DNA of 64,000 bases. Source: Bacillota bacterium (GTDB lineage Bacteria > Bacillota > Clostridia > Acetivibrionales > DTU013). The DNA lies in assembly GCA_023435305.1 (NCBI GenBank), contig JAEYRV010000055.1, forward strand, positions 62,001-126,000, written 5' to 3'. A program made the position numbers and the translations under genes. Below are positions 26,070-33,942 of the stretch, in pieces (position 1 is the stretch's first letter; each line of letters begins with the position of its first letter). The notes under the pieces were generated by a model. It made no database searches. It was not told the origin of the DNA and saw nothing but the letters and a program-made list of their open reading frames with translations.

Positions 26070-26874
26070 CTTTTTTGTTCCCGGCACCGCCATCCTTTTT
26101 TGTTTGAGCTTCAGCATCCGCGGCCGCTGCGGCCTGAGCCTGCTCCCACTCAGATATCTTCTTCATGTAATGCTCCTGAAGCTCAGGGTACCCTTTCAGG
26201 AATTCCCGGGCGGAATCGTTCAGATCATATATTCCCCGGGCAGTTTTTACAAACCAGCCGTAGTGGTTGTCCCGCAGTATGTTAGGCGTCTTTGCACAGG
26301 TGCCGTTTTTCCTGAGCTGAGACGGAGACATCGGGCCATATTTCATCATACAGCAAGCTATATGAATGGCTTGCTCCCTGTATGCTGTGATCAGCTTGGT
26401 CTTGTTTGAACCGCCGGTATTATAATGTCCGCTCCTGCCCGCAGTTTCTTTAATTATGCTGTACCTTACCTTCTTATTCGTCCGCATGCTCTTCAATCGG
26501 TCAAAGGTGTTCGGATGAAAATGCACTTCCACCTGATCTTCCTTTTTGCCAAGGGCAACAGTAATCAGCCCGATTTCCAAGCGCCGCAGCAGCATGCACA
26601 TTTCCCCCCAGGCAGCGGTCCTGGTACCGCCCTTTGGCTTCGGTACCGCCACATAGACGGATTCGGTCACACGCTGCCTTTTAACTGCCTGACTCAGCAG
26701 CTTCAAATTAAAAGCTGTTTTCAGCTCGACAACTATCAGTTCATCACCCATTACAGCCGCAAGATCACAGCCCTTTACCTCACCCTGGACCTGATAGCCC
26801 AGAGACTCCAGATAATCATGCACCGGCATGTACAGATCTGTCTCGCGGATAGTTTGCTTTTGAACCTTGGCCAT
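26035..26874 (-). CDS. DUF2161 family, putative PD-(D/E)XK nuclease-like protein
   Basis: 279 aa. The N-terminal half matches the DUF2161 nuclease-like fold: LYMPVHDYLESLGYQVQGEV, then GCDLAAVMGDELIVVELKTA, which supplies Asp and the E-x-K pair of a PD-(D/E)XK core. A middle basic region and a C-terminal wing-like part (MKYGPMSPSQLRKNGTCAKT, RGIYDLNDSAREFL) follow. The last 25-30 residues are Ala/Lys-rich and the final KESNDFAV is read antisense through the GNAT fragment, so the original C-terminus was probably changed by the rearrangement. ATG after AGGAGAG. Cellular role unknown. Confidence 0.75.
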   Translation of the reverse strand: MAKVQKQTIRETDLYMPVHDYLESLGYQVQGEVKGCDLAAVMGDELIVVELKTAFNLKLLSQAVKRQRVTESVYVAVPKPKGGTRTAAWGEMCMLLRRLEIGLITVALGKKEDQVEVHFHPNTFDRLKSMRTNKKVRYSIIKETAGRSGHYNTGGSNKTKLITAYREQAIHIACCMMKYGPMSPSQLRKNGTCAKTPNILRDNHYGWFVKTARGIYDLNDSAREFLKGYPELQEHYMKKISEWEQAQAAAAADAEAQTKKDGGAGNKKAGRKESNDFAV

Positions 26875-26935
26875 TTTATCTCTCCTGAATCGCGTAACTC
26901 ATATGACTGCATACACATTTACCTATTTCGACGTG

Positions 26936-26979
26936 CAAACAAAAACTCCTTTGATCGCAGGCTTAACAATCAAAAGAGT
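26936..26979 (-). terminator. Terminator after the PlsC-like gene
   Basis: 11-bp stem with one G-U pair (arms 26945-26955 and 26969-26979) then TTTTTGTTTG on the minus strand, 23 nt after the stop. Confidence 0.8.
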
Positions 26980-27001
26980 ATAATATCTCAATAATTCCTC
27001 A

Positions 27002-28306
27002 TTACAGCTTTGATGCAGCGGATATGCCGTCATCCGAGGCGTTCGTCTTTTTTGCGGCCGCAGCTGCAGGCTGGGTCCGGCATACTTTATACAATTCCTC
27101 TGTCGCAAGAGCTATCTTTGTAACAGAAAAGTCTTTGCATTTGGGATATATATAGTAAGTGTCCGTCAGAGTGTTAAGATCGATGCAATCTCCATGCTTC
27201 CCCAGATAATTATACTCTATGTGGCAGGAATAGAGGGATTTGGAGCTGATCGAAACAGAATAGGGGCTGCCCTCATATTCGCCCTCAAGCAAAAAGCCTT
27301 TCATATCGTGTATGAGCCTTCCATGGCCAAGATGGATAAAGCCTTTTGCATTAGGGAGCGAGTCCACAGTTACATCTGACTCAAATCTGTAGCTGCCGTT
27401 TTCTATTTCCTTCCTCACCTGTTCACGCTCCCATTCATACCAGTCCGGGATATGAGAAAACTCTGTTATCCCTTCCGAAGCAGAAAGCTCGCCATATTCG
27501 GACATGTTCCACTCTTTGTTGCAGTGCCCGCACCATAACCTGCTGCCTTCCGACATCATTTTATATTGAGTATTGCATGCAGGGCACTGGTAAAGCACCT
27601 TGTGGAGGCCTTTAGCCCTTTCGGGATAATCTATGCGGATATTCTTCTCTTTTTGCCATGCAAAATCGTCATAACTGAAAGCTGTATTTATCCTATCATT
27701 TATTTTATTGAAATCCAGTGATTCGATCTCATCCCGCGAAACCAACTGAGCCAGCACTGCTTCCAAATGCTTCACCTTTCTGTCCTTCAGGTTCCAGAAA
27801 GGTGAATTTACATGATGTCCGTGCATTATAAGCGATACTACGGGGATCTTCAGAAGCTTGGCCAGCTTGCCCAGAGATTCCGGCAGAACTGCGTTCGTGC
27901 CGCACAGCGAATATCTGGCCTCCGGAAAAAGTACGATCACATCGCCGTTATCCGCGACCTTCTTCATATGACGAACCATCACAGTGTCATTTGTAAATTT
28001 GCGTTTGCAGATACAGCCCACATTTCTCAGAAGCCATTCCCTTCCGATGAATCCATCTATGGCCACCAGATAGTTGGCGCGATGGGGAAATATTGCGGCA
28101 GTCGTTACCTTAAAATCTATAAATGCGTTATGGTTGCATAACAGCAGGTAGGGCGGCTTAATTCCCTGCATCCCGATCTTCGTTATCTTCACACGATGAG
28201 AAAGCACCGCAGGGTAGCTTAACAGCCACGTTACGGGTCTGAGGAAATGTCTCTGCCTTATAGGCTTTTTCAGCATATCGAACCTTTTGATGTCGGACAG
28301 CTGCAT
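27002..28306 (-). CDS. PlsC-like acyltransferase with zinc-ribbon C-terminal extension
   Basis: 434 aa. The N-terminal half is a 1-acyl-glycerol-3-phosphate acyltransferase-type domain: LLCNHNAFIDFKV (His-x4-Asp catalytic motif), GCICKRKFTND and the glycerophosphate-binding motif FPEARYSLCG (Ala where FPEG is usual). A mid zinc ribbon with two CxxC pairs (YQCPACNTQYKM, LWCGHCNKEWNM) and a C-terminal beta-rich domain follow, not part of housekeeping PlsC (about 240 aa). Probably a specialised lipid acyltransferase. The ATG at 28306 has GAGGGG 9 nt upstream. Confidence 0.8.
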   Translation of the reverse strand: MQLSDIKRFDMLKKPIRQRHFLRPVTWLLSYPAVLSHRVKITKIGMQGIKPPYLLLCNHNAFIDFKVTTAAIFPHRANYLVAIDGFIGREWLLRNVGCICKRKFTNDTVMVRHMKKVADNGDVIVLFPEARYSLCGTNAVLPESLGKLAKLLKIPVVSLIMHGHHVNSPFWNLKDRKVKHLEAVLAQLVSRDEIESLDFNKINDRINTAFSYDDFAWQKEKNIRIDYPERAKGLHKVLYQCPACNTQYKMMSEGSRLWCGHCNKEWNMSEYGELSASEGITEFSHIPDWYEWEREQVRKEIENGSYRFESDVTVDSLPNAKGFIHLGHGRLIHDMKGFLLEGEYEGSPYSVSISSKSLYSCHIEYNYLGKHGDCIDLNTLTDTYYIYPKCKDFSVTKIALATEELYKVCRTQPAAAAAKKTNASDDGISAASKL

Positions 28307-28382
28307 ATTCTGGTTCCCCTCTTTATGTTTTCTTTGATTATACTCCTTTCTTCGACACAATTCATCATTATTTATTCCCTGA

Positions 28383-28991
28383 TTACATGTCGCGTTCGGC
28401 GGCGTTTATCGAAACGGGTAGTATACCTGTTGACGTTCGCTGAAATCTGCCTGCCTTGACATGGATAGTGGCATACCCACCGCTTGCCATATCAAATATT
28501 AAAGGTTTCTGCTCTCTTCCATATGCGTCCGATGTAGACAGGATATTATGCTTGCTGATTGTCTGTACGGTAATGGATCCTCCGTTGCGTATGCCTGCAA
28601 TCCTCTGACCATTGAGCTTCATGAGATATTCAGCAAGCGCGCCGCCCATGCTTTTATCCCGTATGATCTCAATGGTGGCAGGCGCATCCAGATATTCCGG
28701 AGAGTTTACAATATCTGCAATTGCTTTATCCTCGGGTGAAATGTAATCCCCTGTCCTGCAGTTCTTAGCAATTAGATATGATACCAATCCCCCGGTACCC
28801 GCAAACAATATCGCCAGCAGATACATAAACGCTTCCATACCTGTTGATACACCAATCACGAGTCCCAGCAGCTCCAACCCGACCCAGAGAACCACTGTCA
28901 ATGCAACAAATCCTCCGGGCTTTCTGCCGCGTTGGGCTGCATGCTTCTTGTTTGTGTTGCAAAGCCATATGATAGCCATAATCTCTAACAT
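28383..28991 (-). CDS. Uncharacterised membrane protein
   Basis: 202 aa, not recognised. A basic N-terminal stretch with a short hydrophobic start, two strong membrane helices (about 27-46 and 52-72) and a soluble C-terminal domain of about 125 residues (TIEIIRDKSMGGALAEYLMK, NGGSITVQTISKHNI). ATG at 28991 follows GGAGGG by 6 nt. An insertion sequence ends its upstream region 16 nt before the RBS, so its original promoter has been moved 1.8 kb away. Confidence 0.6.
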   Translation of the reverse strand: MLEIMAIIWLCNTNKKHAAQRGRKPGGFVALTVVLWVGLELLGLVIGVSTGMEAFMYLLAILFAGTGGLVSYLIAKNCRTGDYISPEDKAIADIVNSPEYLDAPATIEIIRDKSMGGALAEYLMKLNGQRIAGIRNGGSITVQTISKHNILSTSDAYGREQKPLIFDMASGGYATIHVKAGRFQRTSTGILPVSINAAERDM

Positions 28992-29165
28992 ATCTCACCC
29001 TCCATAAATATCTGGTTAGTGTAAACTCGTTACACTGTTGATATATTGAAACATGCTGTTTATCAAGGGCTTCAAGTTTTTATGATATAAAAAAACAATG
29101 ACCCCCTCTTTTCCTGTATAATTGAATTCACCACAAACCAAAAATCCAGGAAGGAAAGTGTCATT

Positions 29166-30599
29166 GTGAACTCAATTATATCAGTTTTAGTAGCATATAA
29201 TCAATTTTTACTTACTCAAATCCAGCATTTGCTGGTCTTCATTGCGAAAAACATACCGTTGAAGTCTCCCAAGTACGACATTTCAAGCCCAAAGTACAAT
29301 AAGCTTACCATTGACAAACTTCCCGTCATCAAGAAACCTGAGCAATTGAACTACATCTTGTTGCTTGAAGAATACAGGGTCAAGCATGGCAAGAACCTCA
29401 GACCTGTCAATCCTCGCAGTAAAAATCTTGTATCTTCGGACTGCATTTGTATCTGCTGTGGTGCTCCTCATACCTTCCTCTACGATAATGCTGGCGGACG
29501 TGGGCAGTTAATGTGTAAAGTCTGTGGTCACAGGTTTGTCAGGGGAAAGACCAGCCTAAAACCCATTACTCTTATATGCCCTTACTGCGGACATGCTCTC
29601 GTCCAAAAGAAAGACCGTAAGCATTTCAACATCCACAAATGTGTCAACAAAAGCTGTTCCTTTTACCTTGACGCCCTCAATAGGCTATCTATAGAAGAGA
29701 GGGCTGAATACCAACAAGATAAGCATAAGTTCAAGCTCCACTACATCTATCGAGAATTCACCATAGACTTCTTCAAGATGGATCTGTCTTCCCTGCCAAA
29801 AGGTGCTACAAACCTAACTTTCAGGAATTTCTCCCCTCATATCATGGGGCTGTGCCTCACTTACAATGTTAATCTTGGTCTTTCAACCCGTGTTACTGCC
29901 AGAGCTCTCTGGGAAGTTCACGGAGTCAAAATTTCTCATGTCACGGTTGCCAATTATGCCAAGACAGCTGCTGCTCTTGTGAAACCTTTCGTTGATGCTT
30001 ATGACTACAAACCCACCAACTACCTGGCTGCCGACGAAACATACACCAAAGTCAAAGGGGTCCGCCACTATGTCTGGTTCATCATGGATGCCCTCAAGAA
30101 ATCAATCATTGGCTATCAAATTTCGAGTACCCGTGATGTGGGTCCCTGCATCCTTGCCATGCGAATGGCCTTTGCCAAGTTTAAAAACTTCCCCGGCATG
30201 GCTCTTAAATTCGCTGCTGATGGCTACAATGCCTACCGGCTTGCACAACAACAATTCATGCTGCAGAATATGGATTTCAACCTGATCCAAGTCATTGGCC
30301 TTACTAATGATGATCCTGTATCTTCCGAATATCGCTGGCTGAAACAAATCATTGAACGTCTCAACAGGACTTTCAAGTTCTCCTACCAGGTAACCAACGG
30401 GTATGGCAGTGGAGAAGGCTCTAATACTCATGTTGCACTCTTTGTTGCCTACTACAATTTCCTACGGCCTCACCCCTATACATACTGGCAGCCTTTGAAT
30501 TCCGTTCCGGAACTCGAATCCATTCCCAACATGCCTGCTAAGTGGCAGAAACTGATCGAACTTTCCCAGCAGTTCATCTTGTCAAAACAAGCATCGTAG
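29166..30599 (+). CDS. DDE transposase with two zinc ribbons
   Basis: 477 aa. Two N-terminal zinc ribbons: CICCGAPHTF with CKVCGHRF, and CPYCGHAL with CVNKSC. Then a helix-turn-helix region (STRVTARALWEVHGVKISHV) and an integrase-like catalytic domain with LAADETYTKVKG (first Asp), KFAADGYNAYRL (second Asp) and IIERLNRTFKF (Glu), as in IS240/IS6-like enzymes. Frame is intact from GTG 29166, with GGAAGG upstream, to the TAG, so the element may be active. Confidence 0.88.
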   Translation: MNSIISVLVAYNQFLLTQIQHLLVFIAKNIPLKSPKYDISSPKYNKLTIDKLPVIKKPEQLNYILLLEEYRVKHGKNLRPVNPRSKNLVSSDCICICCGAPHTFLYDNAGGRGQLMCKVCGHRFVRGKTSLKPITLICPYCGHALVQKKDRKHFNIHKCVNKSCSFYLDALNRLSIEERAEYQQDKHKFKLHYIYREFTIDFFKMDLSSLPKGATNLTFRNFSPHIMGLCLTYNVNLGLSTRVTARALWEVHGVKISHVTVANYAKTAAALVKPFVDAYDYKPTNYLAADETYTKVKGVRHYVWFIMDALKKSIIGYQISSTRDVGPCILAMRMAFAKFKNFPGMALKFAADGYNAYRLAQQQFMLQNMDFNLIQVIGLTNDDPVSSEYRWLKQIIERLNRTFKFSYQVTNGYGSGEGSNTHVALFVAYYNFLRPHPYTYWQPLNSVPELESIPNMPAKWQKLIELSQQFILSKQAS

Positions 30600-30602
30600 C
30601 AG

Positions 30603-30771
30603 CGTTTATGCCGCGAAAGCCTCTTGATAATGAGTATCCGGCATGATAGGCTGAATGCCAAGCATCATCCATTCTCCATAGCCCTGCTCCTTGTTCAGCA
30701 TGGGTGAGGCCGTGATGCCTGAAATCATGCCGGGAGAGGCTCATTGTCAAGAGGATCGTGGAATAAATGCG
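30603..30771. repeat. Long inverted repeat / structured region in the IS right part
   Basis: Near-complementary arms of about 45 nt (30603-30647 and 30724-30771). Exact blocks: CCGGCATGAT (30638-30647) with ATCATGCCGG (30724-30733), and CCTCTTGATAATGAG with CTCATTGTCAAGAGG. The 76-nt interior holds two more pairings that cross each other (30650-30655 with 30694-30699; 30662-30667 with 30713-30718), a possible pseudoknot. Confidence 0.65.
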
Positions 30772-30889
30772 GAAACTCGGTACATTTTTCACTTTTCAAG
30801 GTTCATTTTGTCTTAGTATTGGTTCGCAGCGTTTTTCATAAGCTGCTTTACACTATCAATATCTGCTGACATCAAACCACTTGCCCAAA

Positions 30890-31303
30890 TCATTTGCTGC
30901 CGAATATCGCTGCTAATTTAGTCTTGTACGCATCTGACATAGGCTTCCTCATCTCTCGCCCTTGAAACAGGAAATTGTATATCTTTTCATGAATATCTGA
31001 AAGGATTTGCTCTCCGTTAATCCTGTAATCGATCCATCTTGTCATAGGATAACTATTAGCTTTATTTAGTTCAAAGTTATTATTGGCCTCAAATCTTGGA
31101 GTATCAAAATACCATGCGCCTGCTCCATTGTAACTCAGGACTTTGTTGAATCTGCATGAGTATTCATGGGTACAAACAGGACGGATAGCAATACTAACAT
31201 GAAAATTACACGGGCTAACAGGTTTTTTAGTGTATTCAAGTTTCATACCACTATCATTCTTCTGTTTTTTTATCATCTTACATAAATAAGACAGTTTTTG
31301 CAA
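30890..31303 (-). CDS. Hypothetical protein
   Basis: Up to 137 aa, not recognised. No membrane helix or known motif; aromatic-rich middle (SYNGAGAWYFDTPRF) and a C-terminal helix (SDIHEKIYNFLFQGREMRK). The true start may be the ATG 19 codons in (118 aa); neither start has a good RBS. It has low GC and lies next to the insertion sequence, so it may be a remnant. Confidence 0.4.
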   Translation of the reverse strand: MQKLSYLCKMIKKQKNDSGMKLEYTKKPVSPCNFHVSIAIRPVCTHEYSCRFNKVLSYNGAGAWYFDTPRFEANNNFELNKANSYPMTRWIDYRINGEQILSDIHEKIYNFLFQGREMRKPMSDAYKTKLAAIFGSK

Positions 31304-31457
31304 CAGAGCGTCACCATTCTATTGATTTTTTTCGATATGAAAATGTTTATCTCGTCATTATATGACAAAACTCCATAGTTCCTGTTTATCTGGTTAGTTG
31401 AGTATGCTAAAATGAGATTGTGCAATTTATGTAATCCTTACCAAAGGAGTATTTTAA

Positions 31458-32780
31458 GTGAAAACATTGAACCGGGTCATATCCTCAATAATACTTTTTA
31501 TAGCCATCAACCTGTACAGCATCTTGTTTTTTACTGTTAAGTGGTGGCTGCTGCTTCCATTAGCAGCTATATATTTCATTAAGGTCAATATATCTCCATC
31601 GTCCAAAAAAAAGCTTTCCTTCAGGCTGAAAATACTGTCAGACGGGGCAGAGCTGCTTCAGCTTTATATGATCACGTCAGCTTTAAGTCTCATTTATTTG
31701 GTTTTTGTCGGAATAAGGACCATACCAATGGAGTCCCACATTTTTATTATTTCATTAATAACAGCAATATCGGCTGAGGCGATTTTGTTCTTTAACGGAA
31801 TCATCAGAGTATACTGCACATCCGTGCAGCTTGGGCTCAAGTGGCGCATTGTCGGGCTCACCTGCGGCTGGGCGCTGATCGTCAATATATTTACACTTAC
31901 GAAAATAACAAAGATCGTTTCCGATGAGGCTGATTTCGAGTCAAAAAAGTTTGAACTGAATCTGGAGCGAAAGGATAAATACATCTGTAAAACACGCTAC
32001 CCGATCCTGATGGTACACGGAGTGTTTTTCAGGGACAGCCGCCTTCTCAATTACTGGGGGCGTATTCCCGGCGAATTGTTAAAGAACGGCGCTGTTGTAT
32101 ATTACGGACAGCAGCAGTCAGCCGCCTCAGTGAAAGCAAGTGCCGAGGAATTAGCTGAACGGATAAAAAACATCATCAAGGAAACCGGAAGCGAAAAAGT
32201 GAATATTATTGCTCATTCAAAGGGCGGTCTCGACAGCCGCTATGCAATCAGCTGTCTGGGAATGGATAAATATGTCGCTTCACTGACAACTATCAATACC
32301 CCTCACAGGGGCTGTATTTTTGCAGAATATCTTTTTGATAAAGTCCCCGCAAAGGTGCGTAACTCCATTGCAAACAAGTATAACAGTGCCCTCAGGAAGC
32401 TTGGTGATACAAATCCTGATTTCATCGCCGCCGTAACGGACCTGACGGCTTCGCGCTGCAAGGCTATGAATGAAACGATGCCCGATGTCCCTGGGGTGTA
32501 TTATCAGAGTGTCGGCTCAAAAATGGCCCGTGCCAAAAGCGGAAAATTCCCCCTTAATGTTGCCTATCCCTTTGTACGTCTATTTGATGGTGATAACGAT
32601 GGTCTGGTTTCGGTAGAATCCGCCGGATGGGGCGAGAACTTCACAATGATATCTGTCGATGGCAGCCGGGGTATTTCCCATGCTGATGTGATCGACCTGA
32701 ATCGTGAAAATATCAAGGGCTTTGATGTGAGAGAATTTTATGTTGATCTGGCAGAGGATCTGAAAAAAAGAGGGCTGTGA
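31458..32780 (+). CDS. Membrane-anchored alpha/beta-hydrolase lipase
   Basis: 440 aa. The N-terminal 150 residues contain about five hydrophobic helices; the C-terminal 260 form a lipase-type alpha/beta hydrolase: YPILMVHGVFFRDSRLLNYWGRI (oxyanion region), VNIIAHSKGGLDSRYAIS with the Ser nucleophile in A-H-S-K-G (as in the AxSxG Bacillus lipases), TTINTPHRGC, FDGDNDGLVSVESA with the likely Asp, and SHADVIDL with the likely His. Start is GTG 31458 with AAAGGAG upstream. Probable substrate is an acylglycerol or other ester. Confidence 0.85.
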   Translation: MKTLNRVISSIILFIAINLYSILFFTVKWWLLLPLAAIYFIKVNISPSSKKKLSFRLKILSDGAELLQLYMITSALSLIYLVFVGIRTIPMESHIFIISLITAISAEAILFFNGIIRVYCTSVQLGLKWRIVGLTCGWALIVNIFTLTKITKIVSDEADFESKKFELNLERKDKYICKTRYPILMVHGVFFRDSRLLNYWGRIPGELLKNGAVVYYGQQQSAASVKASAEELAERIKNIIKETGSEKVNIIAHSKGGLDSRYAISCLGMDKYVASLTTINTPHRGCIFAEYLFDKVPAKVRNSIANKYNSALRKLGDTNPDFIAAVTDLTASRCKAMNETMPDVPGVYYQSVGSKMARAKSGKFPLNVAYPFVRLFDGDNDGLVSVESAGWGENFTMISVDGSRGISHADVIDLNRENIKGFDVREFYVDLAEDLKKRGL

Positions 32781-32795
32781 AATCCCGAATACCCT

Positions 32796-33935
32796 TTAGG
32801 GATCAAGGACAATAAGCTCGCCCTCACTTAGCCCTTCAAGTATTTCAACGAGATTGTTTTTTTCATCCAGTATTCCGGTTGTTACAACTCTTTCCGTAAC
32901 CTTGACCCGCTCCAGAACATGTACATTTTGCTCATTGAACGCCTGAAAGACGCTGTCCGCCGGTACGGCCAATGCTCTTTTTTCAATACCGGTATCCAAA
33001 AACAATATTGCCTTGGTATTATCCGGCAGATCCAGATAGGCATTTCCCTCCGGCTCCGCCTGTACCGAGATTTGTGAGAGCATGTCATATTTCCCCTGCC
33101 TTCGATACTCATAGATCCCCTCACCCTCTCTTCTGCTGGCCTCTATAAGTGGAAAGCGTATGGACTGCACCTTACAAATGATCTCCTTCATATCTCCGTT
33201 CCCGGCATCGTAACGCAGCAATCCCTGCATCCCTTTTTCAAGGCCTGCCGGATTCGCCAGGCTGTTAACGGCATTGGGGTCATAAGACCCTGTTATCGCC
33301 ACTGGTTCAGCTATAAAATACATGCTGTTTCCAACAGTTATCTCTATGACAGGTCTGTATAATTGTGTAATATCGCCATCTGCGACATCAATGGAACTGA
33401 TTGCTCCACTCACTGGTGAAATGAGTACACAGTCCGATATCTTTTTCTGGATCTCTGATATCTCACTGTCTATGGACTCCAGCTCCAGTGATATCATTTC
33501 CGCAGAATACTCATCATATAATCCGTCTATCTCCGCTTTCACTTTCAGCTCCTCCATCTTTAGCAGCACCTTCCTGCGGAGCATTTTTTTCAGTTCAAGC
33601 TTCTTCTCCAATTCTGTTGTATCAAGTTCTACCAGGATATCTCCCTTCTCGACATAATCCTCTATCTGGACATGCACCCGGCTGACTTCACACCCCGATA
33701 TATTAAAACAAAGCTGGTGAGTATTGCCCTGGCGCAATACTCCATCGAGGCGTATGCTGTTTTTCAATGTCTTATATCCAACTTCAAAGGTCTCATATTC
33801 CGTCTGTACGGAAGTTTTGCCTGAATTGTCCTCCGAAGACGCTTCGGTGACGTCAGGATCGGACGAACACCCGGCAAAACAACAAAATATCACTGTAAAA
33901 ACAAGAATAAGCACGGCTCTGACCTTTTTATCCAT
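32796..33935 (-). CDS. Lipoprotein efflux adaptor (HlyD/MacA-like), second copy
   Basis: 379-aa periplasmic-adaptor-type protein. Signal peptide with lipobox CFAGC near residue 23, first biotinyl-lipoyl half (NISGCEVSRVHVQIEDYVEKGDILVELD), a short helical hairpin (LEKKLELKKMLRRKVLLKMEELK), second lipoyl half (LISPVSGAISSIDVADGD), beta-barrel, and a C-terminal domain with VEILEGLSEGELIVLD. ATG 33935 lies 7 nt after the permease stop, with GGGGGAGGA about 10 nt upstream. It pairs with the FtsX-like permease as the extracellular stalk. Confidence 0.88.
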   Translation of the reverse strand: MDKKVRAVLILVFTVIFCCFAGCSSDPDVTEASSEDNSGKTSVQTEYETFEVGYKTLKNSIRLDGVLRQGNTHQLCFNISGCEVSRVHVQIEDYVEKGDILVELDTTELEKKLELKKMLRRKVLLKMEELKVKAEIDGLYDEYSAEMISLELESIDSEISEIQKKISDCVLISPVSGAISSIDVADGDITQLYRPVIEITVGNSMYFIAEPVAITGSYDPNAVNSLANPAGLEKGMQGLLRYDAGNGDMKEIICKVQSIRFPLIEASRREGEGIYEYRRQGKYDMLSQISVQAEPEGNAYLDLPDNTKAILFLDTGIEKRALAVPADSVFQAFNEQNVHVLERVKVTERVVTTGILDEKNNLVEILEGLSEGELIVLDP

Positions 33936-33942
33936 GTTATCT

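Larger units (their letters stand above)
29015..30857 (+). mobile_element. Insertion sequence, 1843 bp, DDE transposase
   Basis: Ends are short imperfect inverted repeats, GTTAGTGTAAA on the left and GATAGTGTAAA on the right (10 of 11), flanked by an 8-bp direct duplication. It carries one transposase gene and a 258-bp non-coding right part with a long inverted repeat. Eight-bp duplications fit IS6- or IS1595-type elements, but the length is greater than usual for IS6; family placement is uncertain. It lies between two minus-strand genes that would be about 48 bp apart without it. Confidence 0.85.
29007..30865. repeat. 8-bp target-site duplication of the insertion sequence
   Basis: AATATCTG occurs at 29007-29014 and again at 30858-30865, exactly bordering the two ends of the element. 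Confidence 0.8.
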
